Source: Emiliania huxleyi CCMP1516 (Eukaryota; Haptophyta; Isochrysidales; Noelaerhabdaceae). Taken from it: a stretch of 64,000 nucleotides of DNA. A program made the position numbers and the translations under genes. The first letter of the stretch is position 1. Each line of letters starts with the position of its first letter. Shown one piece after another: positions 11,054 through 21,357 of the stretch. The notes under the pieces are model-generated. The model worked only from the letters and a program-made list of their open reading frames with translations. It was not told the origin of the DNA and searched no databases. The DNA is taken from positions 36,489 through 100,488 of the forward strand of contig NW_005197351.1 of assembly GCF_000372725.1 (NCBI RefSeq), given 5' to 3'.

Positions 11054-11884
11054 TCAACAGCACGCGCAAGACGCCCGGATGGCGCGCAAGAGGTCCGGCA
11101 CTCCGGTGTACCTGTCGACCGCCCCGCCCCAGCTGACATTGTGCCCGTCGTCGACGCAGGCCTGCACCACGAGCGCGTACCGCACCGCGCCGCCCTCGCC
11201 GCGCCCGCCCTCGAGCTCCGCCTCCACCGTCGCCGCAGGGTCGAGCCCGAGCAGCAGCCGCGAGAGCTCCTCGAGCTTGCCGCGCGCGAGGCGCTCGTCC
11301 TCGGCGGCGGCGGCGGCGCGCCGCGCGCGGAGCTGCTCGAGCGCCTCGCCTCGCCGCTCGAGCAGGCCGGCCCACGCCTCGTAGTCCCGCGCCGGCCACC
11401 CCGCGGCAGCGGGCAGAGGCGTGCCGTCGCCGAGCGCTCCGCCGGGCTGCGGGCAGGGAGGCGCAGCGTCGGCGCGGTCGAGCTCGAGCTCGATTGCGCC
11501 CGACTCGGCCTCGTACGCGCACCGCGCCAGCTGCTCGACGTGGCCACGAGGCAGCAGCACCCGGACTGGGCAGGCGCGCCGCAAGTCGAGAGCGAGCACC
11601 GCCCGGCGGGCTGCCCGCGCGTCCTCGGCCCAGAGCAGGACGATGCGTGGGCTGCTGCCGCCGTCGGCCGCGTCGTCGCTGCGGCAGGGAGAGCGCCACG
11701 CGACCCAGCGCGGCTCTGAAGCACAGCGAGAGCTCTCGGAGAGCTGCATCGCGGCGTGCTCGGCGAGCCACTCGCCCTGCAGCAGCCCGCGCTCGGCTAG
11801 GAGGCTGCTCAGGCGGTCCAGCTTGCGCTCGTGGAGGAAGCGGCGCAGCCGAGGCGAGGAGGTGGCTACGTGCACCTTCGACAT
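11054..11884 (-). CDS. Unknown protein, 276 residues
   Basis: The minus frame runs from an ATG at 11884 (MSKVHVATSSPRLRRFL) to a stop at 11054. Upstream the same frame stays open into a 75-bp tandem repeat with ATG at 12091, but that part is repetitive (25 residues twice), so I prefer 11884. The protein has an Arg/Glu-rich helical middle (about residues 170-220, EALEQLRARRAAAAAEDERL) and a conserved-looking end (YALVVQACVDDGHN then VDRYTGVPDLLRAI). I do not recognise the family. Confidence 0.55.
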   Translation of the reverse strand: MSKVHVATSSPRLRRFLHERKLDRLSSLLAERGLLQGEWLAEHAAMQLSESSRCASEPRWVAWRSPCRSDDAADGGSSPRIVLLWAEDARAARRAVLALDLRRACPVRVLLPRGHVEQLARCAYEAESGAIELELDRADAAPPCPQPGGALGDGTPLPAAAGWPARDYEAWAGLLERRGEALEQLRARRAAAAAEDERLARGKLEELSRLLLGLDPAATVEAELEGGRGEGGAVRYALVVQACVDDGHNVSWGGAVDRYTGVPDLLRAIRASCACC

Positions 11885-11936
11885 GGCGCCAAGAGCGATA
11901 GCGTGTGCGCTAAGGGCTGCTACGAGGGCACGTCCG

Positions 11937-12150
11937 TTCACAGCCTTGTTATTGAGAAGAAAATACCTCCTATGGCGCTGTGCGCTGGCCTGTGAGAGGT
12001 TGAGGTGCGAGTTCACAGCCTTGTTATTGAGAAGAAAATACCTCCTATGGCGCTGTGCGCTGGCCTGTGAGAGGTTGAGGTGCGAGTTCACAGCCTTGTT
12101 ATTGAGAAGAAAATACCTTTTTTGCTGGTCTGTGAGAGGTTGAGGTGCGA
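11937..12150 (-). repeat. 75-bp tandem repeat, three units, with intron-like ends
   Basis: TTCACAGCCTTGTTATTGAG starts at 11937, 12012 and 12087. On the minus strand each unit holds GAGGTATTTTCTTCTCAATA and later AACCTCTCACAGG, which could serve as a GT...AG intron of about 52 bp; alternatively it codes for 25 residues. Related sequence lies at about 50248-50280 (plus strand) and, shorter, near 18430 inside an APC6 intron. Confidence 0.75.
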
Positions 12151-12159
12151 GCCCTGGAG

Positions 12160-12948
12160 GCCCTGGGGATGGGGTGAGACTACCCGCGGGCCTAGAAGGC
12201 CCGCGCGCAGGGGGGTGGGAGATTGAGACCGGTCATGAATGAGTGCGCGACACGCATTGTTGCGAGCAGCGTTGTTGATGTTTTGCGCGTCGCCACAGAC
12301 GGCGGCGCGCGAGAGCTGTTGCGAGTGGTGCTGGGCGAAGCCCCGGGCGCTGCCGGAGGCTGTGCCGTAGTCGGTGCGTTCGACGGCGCTCGGGCTGCCG
12401 ACCTCTTTGGCGAAGTTGAAGATGATTCTCTTGGTCGGCGGCGCAATGCCGCCCCGGCTTTCGACGAGACAAATTTTGACGATTCCGTTCTTGACATGGA
12501 GCGCGTCGTAGTACTGTCCCTTGTGCTCTTTGACCCAGCCTTTGCCGGTCGCATGGACGAGCGGGCCCTGTGACTTGTGGCCGCGCTCTTTGCACCCAAG
12601 AACCTCGTTCACAGTAGGGTGATAAGAAACAAGAACCTCGTTCACAGTAGGGTGATAAGAAACAAGAACCTCGCATGCGACGACAGTAGGTAGGCGAAGA
12701 CCAGGTCCGGGATCATAGCCGCAGTGCGTCGCGCGCGTCTCGTCGTTGGGAGCGGTCGTCAAGTAATCTTGCTTGCCGCGAACTTCAGGGTTCCGCATGC
12801 CACTGCATGGTGGGTACACTGTGTCAGGGCGCAGGGGCGAGGGAAGCCTGCGAGGTCTCTGTGGGCCACAGAGCCACGATGGCTGACTGAGCGGATCGTC
12901 CTCCTCGTCGGCCCCGCCTGGCTCGCGGCGTCCCCTCGGAGCCCCCAA
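12160..12948 (-). CDS. ORF probably derived from a mobile element (fragment)
   Basis: A minus-strand frame gives about 260 residues; the middle (KGWVKEHKGQYYDAL, then LVESRGGIAPPTKRII, then ARGFAQHHSQQLSRAAVCGD) resembles the region after the polymerase in some algal reverse-transcriptase ORFs. That comparison is from memory and weak. A 33-bp direct duplication (about 12600-12670) repeats VLVSYHPTVNE. No polymerase core is visible. The family is not established. Confidence 0.35.
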
Positions 12949-13053
12949 GGTGCAGCCGGTACGTTTGCCCCGCCGAACTCAGGACGTCCGTCTTAGGGGT
13001 AAGTTGCTGCGGTAGAAAGTTTTTCTTTTGTCGCCCGAAAGGACAAACGCCCC

Positions 13054-14340
13054 ATGCCCGCTCGCAAGCGCGCGAGAGCCGAGGCTCCTGTGGAGACCGC
13101 GACGCTGACCGACCCCGACGAGCACCACCCCACCTTTCGCCAGCTCGCCACGCTGTGGCGCGCCGGGCAGCTCTGCGACGTCACCTTCACTGTCGAGGGA
13201 CGCTCCTTCTCTGCGCACAAGCTCGTCCTGGCGGCAGCGTCGGCGTACGTGCGCGCTCTCGTCGACGGCCCCCGCTTCGCGGACAGCAGCTCGGACGCCC
13301 TTACTCTCGATGAGATGCCCGCCGCGGCCTTCGAGCTGCTCCTGGAGTGGATCTATTCTGGCTCCTGCAACGCGCCGCTCAACTTGCTGCAGCCGCTGCT
13401 GCTGGCGGCGGGGCGGCTGCAGGTGCCCGCCCTCGAGATGGCGGCAGCGAATGCTCTCGCCGAGCGGCTCGACGCGACGAACTGTTCCAACCTCTGGGCG
13501 TTTGCCGAGCGAGCGGCTCTCGTCGACCTCGCAGCGGCAGCCAAGGCGTTCGCGCTCAACCACTTTCAAGAGATCGCGGGCGACGCGGCGTTCCTCAACT
13601 TGCCGCGGGCGCAGCTGGAGGTGCTTCTTTCAAGCGACGACATCGCTCTGAAGGAGGAGCTCGTCTTTGAGAACCTGATGCTCTGGCTGTCGGCCCAACC
13701 GGCGGAGGCGCGCGAGCCCGACGAGGTGGCCAAGCTACTCGAGCACATCCGCTTTGCAACGATGGAGCGGGCGTTCATCACCGAGCGCGTGCAGCCGCAC
13801 GAGCTGATGCAGAGCATGCCCGCCTACAAGGTGCTCGCCGAGGCGCTGGCGGACAGCTGCTTTGGCGCTGGCACGGCGAGGAGCGCGCCGCGAGGCGGCT
13901 CGTGCGGCTGGCTGCTTGAGGGACTCGATTGCGGCGACAAAGTGACGGCAGAGGGGCGCGTCCTCACCTTCAAGGTAGACGCGTACCGCCTCGTGCGGCT
14001 AGACAAGCTCATCTCCTCGGGCAAGTGGGAGATCGGCTTTGAGCTGGTCGCAGACAATGCTGGCTGTGGCGCTGCCGCCACCGTTTTCGGCCTTGTGGCG
14101 CGTGACGGCGGCCCTCCTGTCGACTTCGATCTCAAAGGCACATCGATCACCCTTGGTCTGGACAACACCTTCATGCTGCGCCGCCACCGGCGCCTAGTCT
14201 ACGCAAACGGGACGAAGGTGGGCGAAGGGGATGGCGACGTAGGCCAGGGGGGGAGCGGAAGCTACGCGCAATTCCCTGTCGGCTCCCGCGCACTTGAGCT
14301 GGTGTATTGTTTCGCCCCCGATAAGGCACAACAAAACATA
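13054..14340 (+). CDS. BTB-BACK domain protein (Kelch-like family)
   Basis: The start at 13054 gives a basic N-terminus, then a BTB domain at about residues 25-140 (LCDVTFTVEGRSFSAHKLVL, LEWIYSGSC) and a BACK domain at about 150-260 (ATNCSNLWAFAERAAL, ELVFENLMLWLSAQP, LLEHIRFATMERAFITERV). These proteins usually bring substrates to Cullin-3 ligases. Instead of kelch repeats the C-terminus (about 270-430) has a beta-rich stretch (LISSGKWEIGFELVADNAGC, ITLGLDNTFMLRRHRRLVY) that may be a MATH- or SPRY-like fold; this is inference. The frame stays open to 14877, but beyond about 14340 composition changes and it enters a G-tract, so the true end or a final intron is unresolved. Confidence 0.8.
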
Positions 14341-14685
14341 ACGCGTGAAGCATGCGATGAACCCATGATACATATATTGTCCCGGTCGCCGGTCGCGATA
14401 ACACAGTATATGGTACTCCCCGCCGGAGAGTCACTCCCCGGAACGTACTGCTTTCTCGTCTCTCTCTCCCACCTCGCGTCCGCCCACGGTCGCGCGCCTC
14501 CGCCCCGCCCACGCCGAGGTCACGTTGGTTGCGCGAACATCGCAACATCCCGATCCAGCAAGCGCGCAAAGTCGACTCGACGCGAAAGTGCGGGTTGTAC
14601 CTGGTCCGAGGGCGAGAGGCGCCGCGCTTTGCGGCCAAATCGACACGCGCAGAGGGGCGGAGCGGTGGCGGCGGCGGCGGCGGCG

Positions 14686-14719
14686 GGGGGGGGGGGGGGG
14701 GGGGGCCCCCCTTGGGGGG

Positions 14720-14745
<26 letters not shown>
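14686..14745. repeat. Poly-G/C tract
   Basis: Long G runs interrupted by GGCCCCCCTTGG. It lies at the expected 3' end of the PTEN-like gene and beyond the BTB-BACK gene. Base counts here are prone to sequencing error. Confidence 0.8.
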
Positions 14746-15813
<1,068 letters not shown>

Positions 15814-15959
15814 CTCCCCGCTCTCCGCTGCGACGTGACATCGCGATATGCGTGTTCGCGTGCGCAGCGGCGCTCAATTAGGTTGGTTGCGTCCGCTGAC
15901 TAAGCTTGGTTCGCGGTGGCGGGCGCCATGCCGTCTGCACGATGGCAGGTATCGGGCAT

Positions 15960-16165
15960 CGTGCGTCCGCCGTAAAAAGAAAGAAAACAGACAACAAGGG
16001 AGGGATGGGAGGACGGCACGCCGCCACCACACAGGGATTTTAAGGAGAGGAGTGTGGTGCTAGCCGTCGCCCACCCTCGGGCGTCTACCACTTCCTATCT
16101 CTCATCGCAGTTTCTCACCAATTCTCGCAGCACCTTCATGCCACCTCTCGTTCTTCTCACTCTGC
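15960..16165 (-). repeat. Dispersed repeat family C, long copy
   Basis: About 200 bp closely related to 30985-31190. Read on the minus strand it runs ...CCACACTCCTCTCCTTAAAA, then CCCATCCCTCCCTTG, then a pyrimidine tract TTTTCTTTCTTT. Shorter relatives lie at about 36855-36925, 38455-38500, 42055-42110, 53725-53785, 54810-54880 and 59680-59700. The copy sits between the PTEN and APC6 genes. Confidence 0.8.
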
Positions 16166-16290
16166 GTCCGCTGTGTACTAAGTAATTTCTTTATTTCGCA
16201 GCGGCTGGGGCATACACACTCCCGACAGGTGAGGGGCCCAAGAGGCAGGGGCTACTTCCCAGCTCCCGACGCTGAACTACGACGGTCAGG

Positions 16291-19200
16291 ATGCCCGACC
16301 TCGCCCACCTCCGATACATCGTCGAGGACTCGATCGGCAAGCACATGTACGAGAACGCCGTGTTTCTCGCCGACAAGCTCGTCACGATGTCCCGCGGCGC
16401 GCCGGACGACGTGTATCTGCTCACGCAGGCCTTCATGTTCACGAGGCAGCACCGGCGGGCGCTGCACGTGCTGCGGCAGCATCGGCTGGCGACGTCGTCG
16501 CCGCGCTTCACCTACCTGACCGCCAAGTGCCTCGCCGAGTGCCAAGAGTGGGACGAGTGCCTCGCCACCCTCGACGACACGGTGCTCGAGCACGCGGCGC
16601 AGGAGGCGGCGGCGGAGGCGGCGGCGGCGGGCGGCGGCAAGGCGCGGCCGCCGCTGGGCAGCCTGTGCTCGGCGATGCTCCTCCTCAAGGGCACCGTCTA
16701 CGAGCATCTCGAGAATTGGCCGCTCGCGGCGCGCCACTTCAAGCTGGCGCTGCGCGAGGAGCCGCTGCACTACGAGGCGCTGCAGCGGCTGCTCTCGAAC
16801 CACATGCTGACGGCGGGCGAGCAGCGCGAGCTCCTCGACGAGCTGCAGGAAAGGCTCGGAGCCGAGGCGCTAACCCTAACCCCAACCCTACCCAAACCCT
16901 AACCCTAACCCTAACCCTAACCCTAGGCCACCCCACGCGGAGGCCACCCCACGCACGTCCCCCCACCCCTCCCCATCTCTCCCCACGCCTCCCCACATCT
17001 CAGGGCCACGAGTGGCTCCGGCTCTACTACGGCTGCAAGCTCGACCCCGAAAAGGGCCGGCAGCTCGCGGCGCTGCACGCGGCGGCGGGCGCGGCGGAGG
17101 AGCCCGCGCCGTTCGGCGGCTCGCGCGCCGCGGCGGAGGAGCCGGCGGCGGCGGAGGGGGAGGCCGAGCTCGGCGCGGGCGGAGGCGGTGCGGGCGGCGG
17201 CGGCGGCGGCGGCGGCGAGGTTGGCAGGCGGGCGGGCGGCGCGGCGGAGGAGGCGGAGCGTGCGCTCGCTGCGCTCGGCGCTCCAGCTGAGGGCGGCACG
17301 CTGCGGCTCGCGCGCAACGCAGACCTGCTTGTCGCGGCGGCGGAGTACGAGTACGCGCACGGGAGGTACCGGCAGTGCTACGCGCTGACGAGCCAGGCGA
17401 GATGTGGGGAGATGTGGGGAGATGTGGGGAGATGTGGGGAGATGTGGGGTCGGGCGACGCCCCGGCCTGCGAGATCTGCGGAGATCTGGGGAGAACTGGG
17501 GAGAACTGGGGAGATGTGGGGAGACAGGTGCTCGGCTTGGACCCGTTCGAGCCGTCCGTGCTGCCGGTCCACATCTGCTCCATGGCGTGCCTCGAGCTGC
17601 TCTCGGAGCTCTTATCCCTCGATTGGGTTCGGTACTCTGGAGGTACGGTACTAGGCGCGCCTCAAGCTGCTCTCGGAGCTCTTCTCCCTCGATTGGGTTC
17701 GGTACTCTGGAGGTACGGTACTAGGCGCGCCTCAAGCTGCTCTCGGAGCTCTTCTCCCTCGATTGGGTTCGGTACTCTGGAGGTACGGTACTAGGCGCGC
17801 CTCAAGCTGCTCTCGGAGCTCTTCTCCCTCGATTGGGTTCGGTACTCTGGAGGTACGGTACTAGGCGCGCCTCAAGCTGCTCTCGGAGCTCTTCTCCCTC
17901 GATTGGGTTCGGTACTCTGGAGGTACGGTACTAGGCGCGCCTCAAGCTGCTCTCGGAGCTCTTCTCCCTCGATTGGGTTCGGTACTCTGGAGGTACGGTA
18001 CTAGGCGCGCCTCAAGCTGCTCTCGGAGCTCTTCTCCCTCGATTGGGTTCGGTACTCTGGAGGTACGGTACTAGGCGCGCCTCAAGCTGCTCTCGGAGCT
18101 CTTCTCCCTCGATTGGGTTCGGTACTCTGGAGGTACGGTACTAGGCGCGCCTCAAGCTGCACTCGGAGCTCTTCTCCCTCGCGCACGAGCTGGTCGAGGA
18201 GTACCCGCAGCAGGTTGGCTAGTACCATACCTCCAGAGTACCGAACCCAGTGTGGGTTCAGTCCGTTGGGTGGTGCGGTAGGCGGTGCCCTGGTTCGCCG
18301 TCGGCTCGCCTACCCCTAGAAGCGGAAGACGGACTCTCGCCTCCCAACCAGCGCTCGAGAGGACACGTTCTCCGCCGCATTCACCTGTATTCCGCTGTAT
18401 TCACTGCCTTCGCACCCCTCGTCTTCACGGCCCTGTTATTGAGAAGTCTTCACGCGGTGCCCGGAGTACGCTGCGCGGTACCGTCTTCCCGCCCCTCATG
18501 TCGGCGTGTTGCCAGCGTAGGCTGCTTCTACCACATGGTCTCCGACTTTGAGTCGGCACGCCGCTACTTTTCAAAGGCAACCACCCTCAACCACCGCTTC
18601 GCTCCGGCCTGGGTCGGCTTCGGCCACGCGTTTGCGGCGCAGGACGAGTCGGACCAGGCGATCGCCGCCTACCGCACCGCCCACGGGAGCGAACCCACAC
18701 TGGGTTCGGTACTCTGGAGGTATGGTACTAGGCGATGGCCGCCTACCGCACCGCGTCGCGCCTCTTTCCGGGCTCGCACACTCCGTGGCTCGGCATTTGG
18801 CTGGAGTACCATACCTTCATAGTACCGAACCCAGTGTGGGTTCAGTCCCGTGGGAGGTGTGGTAGGCATCGGGATGGAGTACCTGCGCACCAACCACCTG
18901 CCGCTCGCGATGCACTACATCAAACAGGCGCACGCCATCTCTCTCCCCCCCCTCTCCCCCCCCCCCTCTCTCCCTCTCTCTCCCTCTCTCCCTCTCTATC
19001 TCTCCCTCTCCCTCTCTCTCTCTCTCCCCCTCTCTCTCAACCACCTGCCGCTCGCGATGCACTACATCAAACAGGCGCACGCCATCGCGCCGCACGAGCC
19101 CGCCGTACTCCACGAGCTGGGCGTGCTGCACTACGCGAGCGGCGAGTACGCCGAGGCTGCAGACTACTTCACGCGCGTCGCAGAGCACGAGCTGCCTAGA

Positions 19201-20074
19201 CGCGGAAGAGCTCCCCATCTCTCCCCATCTCTCCCCATACCTCGGGCCCTAGACGCGGAGCACGTGTTCATGTCTCCCAACCAGCACGAGAGGACACGTA
19301 CTCCGCTGTCTTCCCCTGTACTCCTTCTCCGCTGTGTTCACGCGGTGCTCTGAATACGCTGCCACAAGACCGTCTTCTCGCAGGCACGAGGGCGACTCGA
19401 CTCCTCATATCTCCCCATCTCTCCCCATCTCTCCCCATCTCTCCCCATCTCTCCCCACACCTCCCCACACCTCCCCATATCTCCCCACATCTCCCCACAT
19501 CTCCCCATATCTCGCAGGCACGAGGGCGACTACGACGACGCCGCACGGGAGCCCTCCATCTTTAACCTCGGCCACGCCTGCCGCAAGATGCGCCGTTTCG
19601 ACGAGGCCATCGAATGGTGCGCCCCGACCCCACCCCCGCCCCCGCCCCCGCCCCGCCCCCCCGCCGCAGCCGCCGCCGCCGCCGCCGCCGCCCCGCCCCG
19701 CCCCCGGCCCGCCCCACCTGCGGCCTGCCACCGCCCCTCCTCCGCGTCCGCGTCCGCCGCAGGTACCGGCTCGCGCTCGCCATCGCGCCGCGCAACGCGT
19801 CGACGTACGCCGCGCTCGGCTTCACGCACCACTTGCGAGGCGACCCGGACGGAGCCATCGAGCTGTACCACCAGTCGCTCTCGCTCAAGCCCGACGACAC
19901 CTTCACCTGCGAGATGCTCAAGGAGGCGCTCAAGGACGTGCTGCAGGCGACCTCCGACCCGCTCTCGCTGCCTCCGATGTCGGCGCCCGGCGGCGCCGCC
20001 GCCAGCGCCGTCGGCGTGGGGAGGGGCGCGAGCGTAGTCAAGATGGACGTCTCGGCGGCGCACAGTGTCCTCTG
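16291..20074 (+). CDS. CDC16: APC6/CDC16, TPR subunit of the anaphase-promoting complex
   Basis: A TPR scaffold subunit of the APC/C ubiquitin ligase. The N-terminus (MPDLAHLRYIVEDSIGKHMY) and the motifs LDPFEPSVLPVHIC, FSLAHELVEEYPQ, ESARRYFSKATTLNHRFAPA, WVGFGHAFAAQDESDQAIAA, MEYLRTNHLPLAMHY, NLGHACRKMRRFDEAIEW and LAPRNAS-like LAIAPRNASTYAALGF follow CDC16 in order. Inferred exons: 16291-16866, 17004-17396, 17528-17584, 18145-18213, about 18515-18657, 18732-18792, 18866-18927, 19075-about 19195, 19517-19616, 19763-20074. Most introns are GC-AG; the last is GT-AG. The junctions near 18515 and 19195 are not settled. An insertion rich in Ala, Gly and Glu at about 17080-17290 has no counterpart in the family. 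Confidence 0.92.
16867..17003 (+). other. APC6 intron 1 with telomere-type repeats
   Basis: A 137-bp GC-AG intron. After the donor come about eight CCCTAA-type units (about 16870-16926), then CCACCCCACGC and CTCCCCAT-like repeats up to the acceptor. Exon phase (192 codons before, GGC CAC after) supports the ends. Confidence 0.8.
17585..18144 (+). repeat. APC6 intron 3: nine-copy 70-bp array of exon-derived sequence
   Basis: The exon segment starting GCGYGCCTC occurs at 17585, 17655, 17725 and every 70 bp to 18145. Each unit is about 36 bp of APC6 exon plus a spacer holding GGTACTCTGGAGGTACGGTA and CTAG. The last copy continues into the conserved exon (LVEEYPQQ). Splicing from GC at 17585 to CTAG at 18144 keeps the frame. 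Confidence 0.9.
18316..18490 (+). repeat. Intron-borne repeat shared by two APC6 introns, copy 1
   Basis: Shares with 19249-19380, in order, CTAGA-GCGGA, CTCCCAACCAGC, GAGAGGACACGT, TTCACGCGGTGC, TACGCTGC and ACCGTCTTC. This copy carries an extra piece ending GTTATTGAGAAG, also found in the 75-bp repeat at 11937. Confidence 0.7.
19249..19380 (+). repeat. Intron-borne repeat shared by two APC6 introns, copy 2
   Basis: A shorter copy of 18316-18490 in the same orientation, between the exon ending near 19195 and the CTCCCCAT-repeat intron. Confidence 0.7.
19381..19516 (+). repeat. CTCCCCAT-type simple repeat bounded by exon copies
   Basis: About ten CTCCCCAT/CTCCCCACA units. The 22-bp sequence starting TCTCGCAGGCACGAGG occurs at both ends (19376-19397 and 19510-19531). 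The right copy is the start of the next APC6 exon. Confidence 0.9.
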
Positions 20075-20274
20075 AGGGCGGCGCTGCTAGCCCTCTGCCC
20101 AAGTTGGCCGCTGGAGCCACACCCGCCGTGTACGGTGACGGCGCGCTCTCCACACCTCGGAGGTCCGTGGGCCGGCGGCACGTGACTCGCCGGGCTGCGG
20201 CTGAGGGGCTGTCCGACACACGGTCACGGTGAGACTGGGAGGTGGGAGCGCGGCGAGAACGCGCTCTAAGGCAT

Positions 20275-21017
20275 GTTGTGCGAGTATATGGGACAAAAGC
20301 GTCGAAAATGTCCCAAAAAGCGTGTCTCGAGTTTGTTGCAGCCCCACAGCTGGCGCGCGCTGCCAGGAAGCACCGCTCGCGTGTCGGCGGCACTCCCTGG
20401 CACCCAGGGAGTGCCGCGAACCGACCAGACCGAATGGGCTCGACGCCGCGCTCGCTGTGGGGCTGCAACAAAGTCGCCGCCGAGCGTGCCACCGACGGCG
20501 TCCGGGCGGCGGTGATGGAGTGTGAGACCTGAGGCTGCGGAGGTGACGCCTGAGGTACCGGCCCGTGCAAAGCGACTCAGCCGGCGACCGCCACGGGCTC
20601 AGACGAGACTTGTCGACTCGTTACGGCTCAGCTTCACCGTGGTCATCGGGCGTCTGTCGACGTCAGGACCACCATACAGCTCGCGGGTTTGAGGTCGCAA
20701 GAGCCAAGATGGTGGCGTTTGGACATCCCAACCATCACACAAGACAGCCTGTAGGTGATGGCGGGACGGCGCAGTGTTTGTGGCACTCGGCAGTAGGCAC
20801 CCGCGGCACGGCCCCGCTGAGTTGGCTCTCGCGGGCTGCGGAACCGGCCCCAGAAGGGGACGGTCCGGGCGAGTGTGGCAGCTCCTGCGCTAGTATGGGC
20901 ACCCTCTATCACAACACTACTGATCCTGGTCATTAGAGCTGCCAGGGATAGCGTCAGGAGCCGGTAGGAGTCAAAACCTCTCATATTGAGACATCGTGTC
21001 CCATATACTCGCACAAC
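20275..21017. mobile_element. 743-bp element with 21-bp perfect terminal inverted repeats
   Basis: The 21 bp starting GTTGTGCGAGTATATG at 20275-20295 are the exact reverse complement of 20997-21017. A few more bases outside match imperfectly and TA flanks both ends, which would fit a TA target site, but this is uncertain. No transposase is visible inside, so it is likely non-autonomous. Confidence 0.75.
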
Positions 21018-21357
21018 GAGCCCTAAATACGTGCATAAGAGAAGCACTAAGCGTAAGCCAATTGCAGATGCAGAGAGTGCACCGAGAAATGCGGGCGCGC
21101 GTTTTGAGTTGAAGTTGAGCTACGTTCTGAGTCTTATACTTTCCCTAAACACACGCAACTCTGATCTCCAATCATGCTGAATTGCATGTACATCGCCGCC
21201 GCGCAGGCCGCGCTCCTCTGTGGCGGGAGCGGCGGCGTGCACACCGCCTCGAGGCGCTGCACCTCTCCCCTCTCGAGAAGGAAAGAGGCGGTGGCGCGGC
21301 GCGGTCGTGGGCGGACCGAGTCACTCACGAGAGGGGGGTCAGGCGACCGAACCTAGA
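21018..21357. other. Intergenic after the TIR element
   Basis: Slightly lower GC. Nothing recognised; it probably holds the 3' UTR of the membrane-protein gene. Confidence 0.3.
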
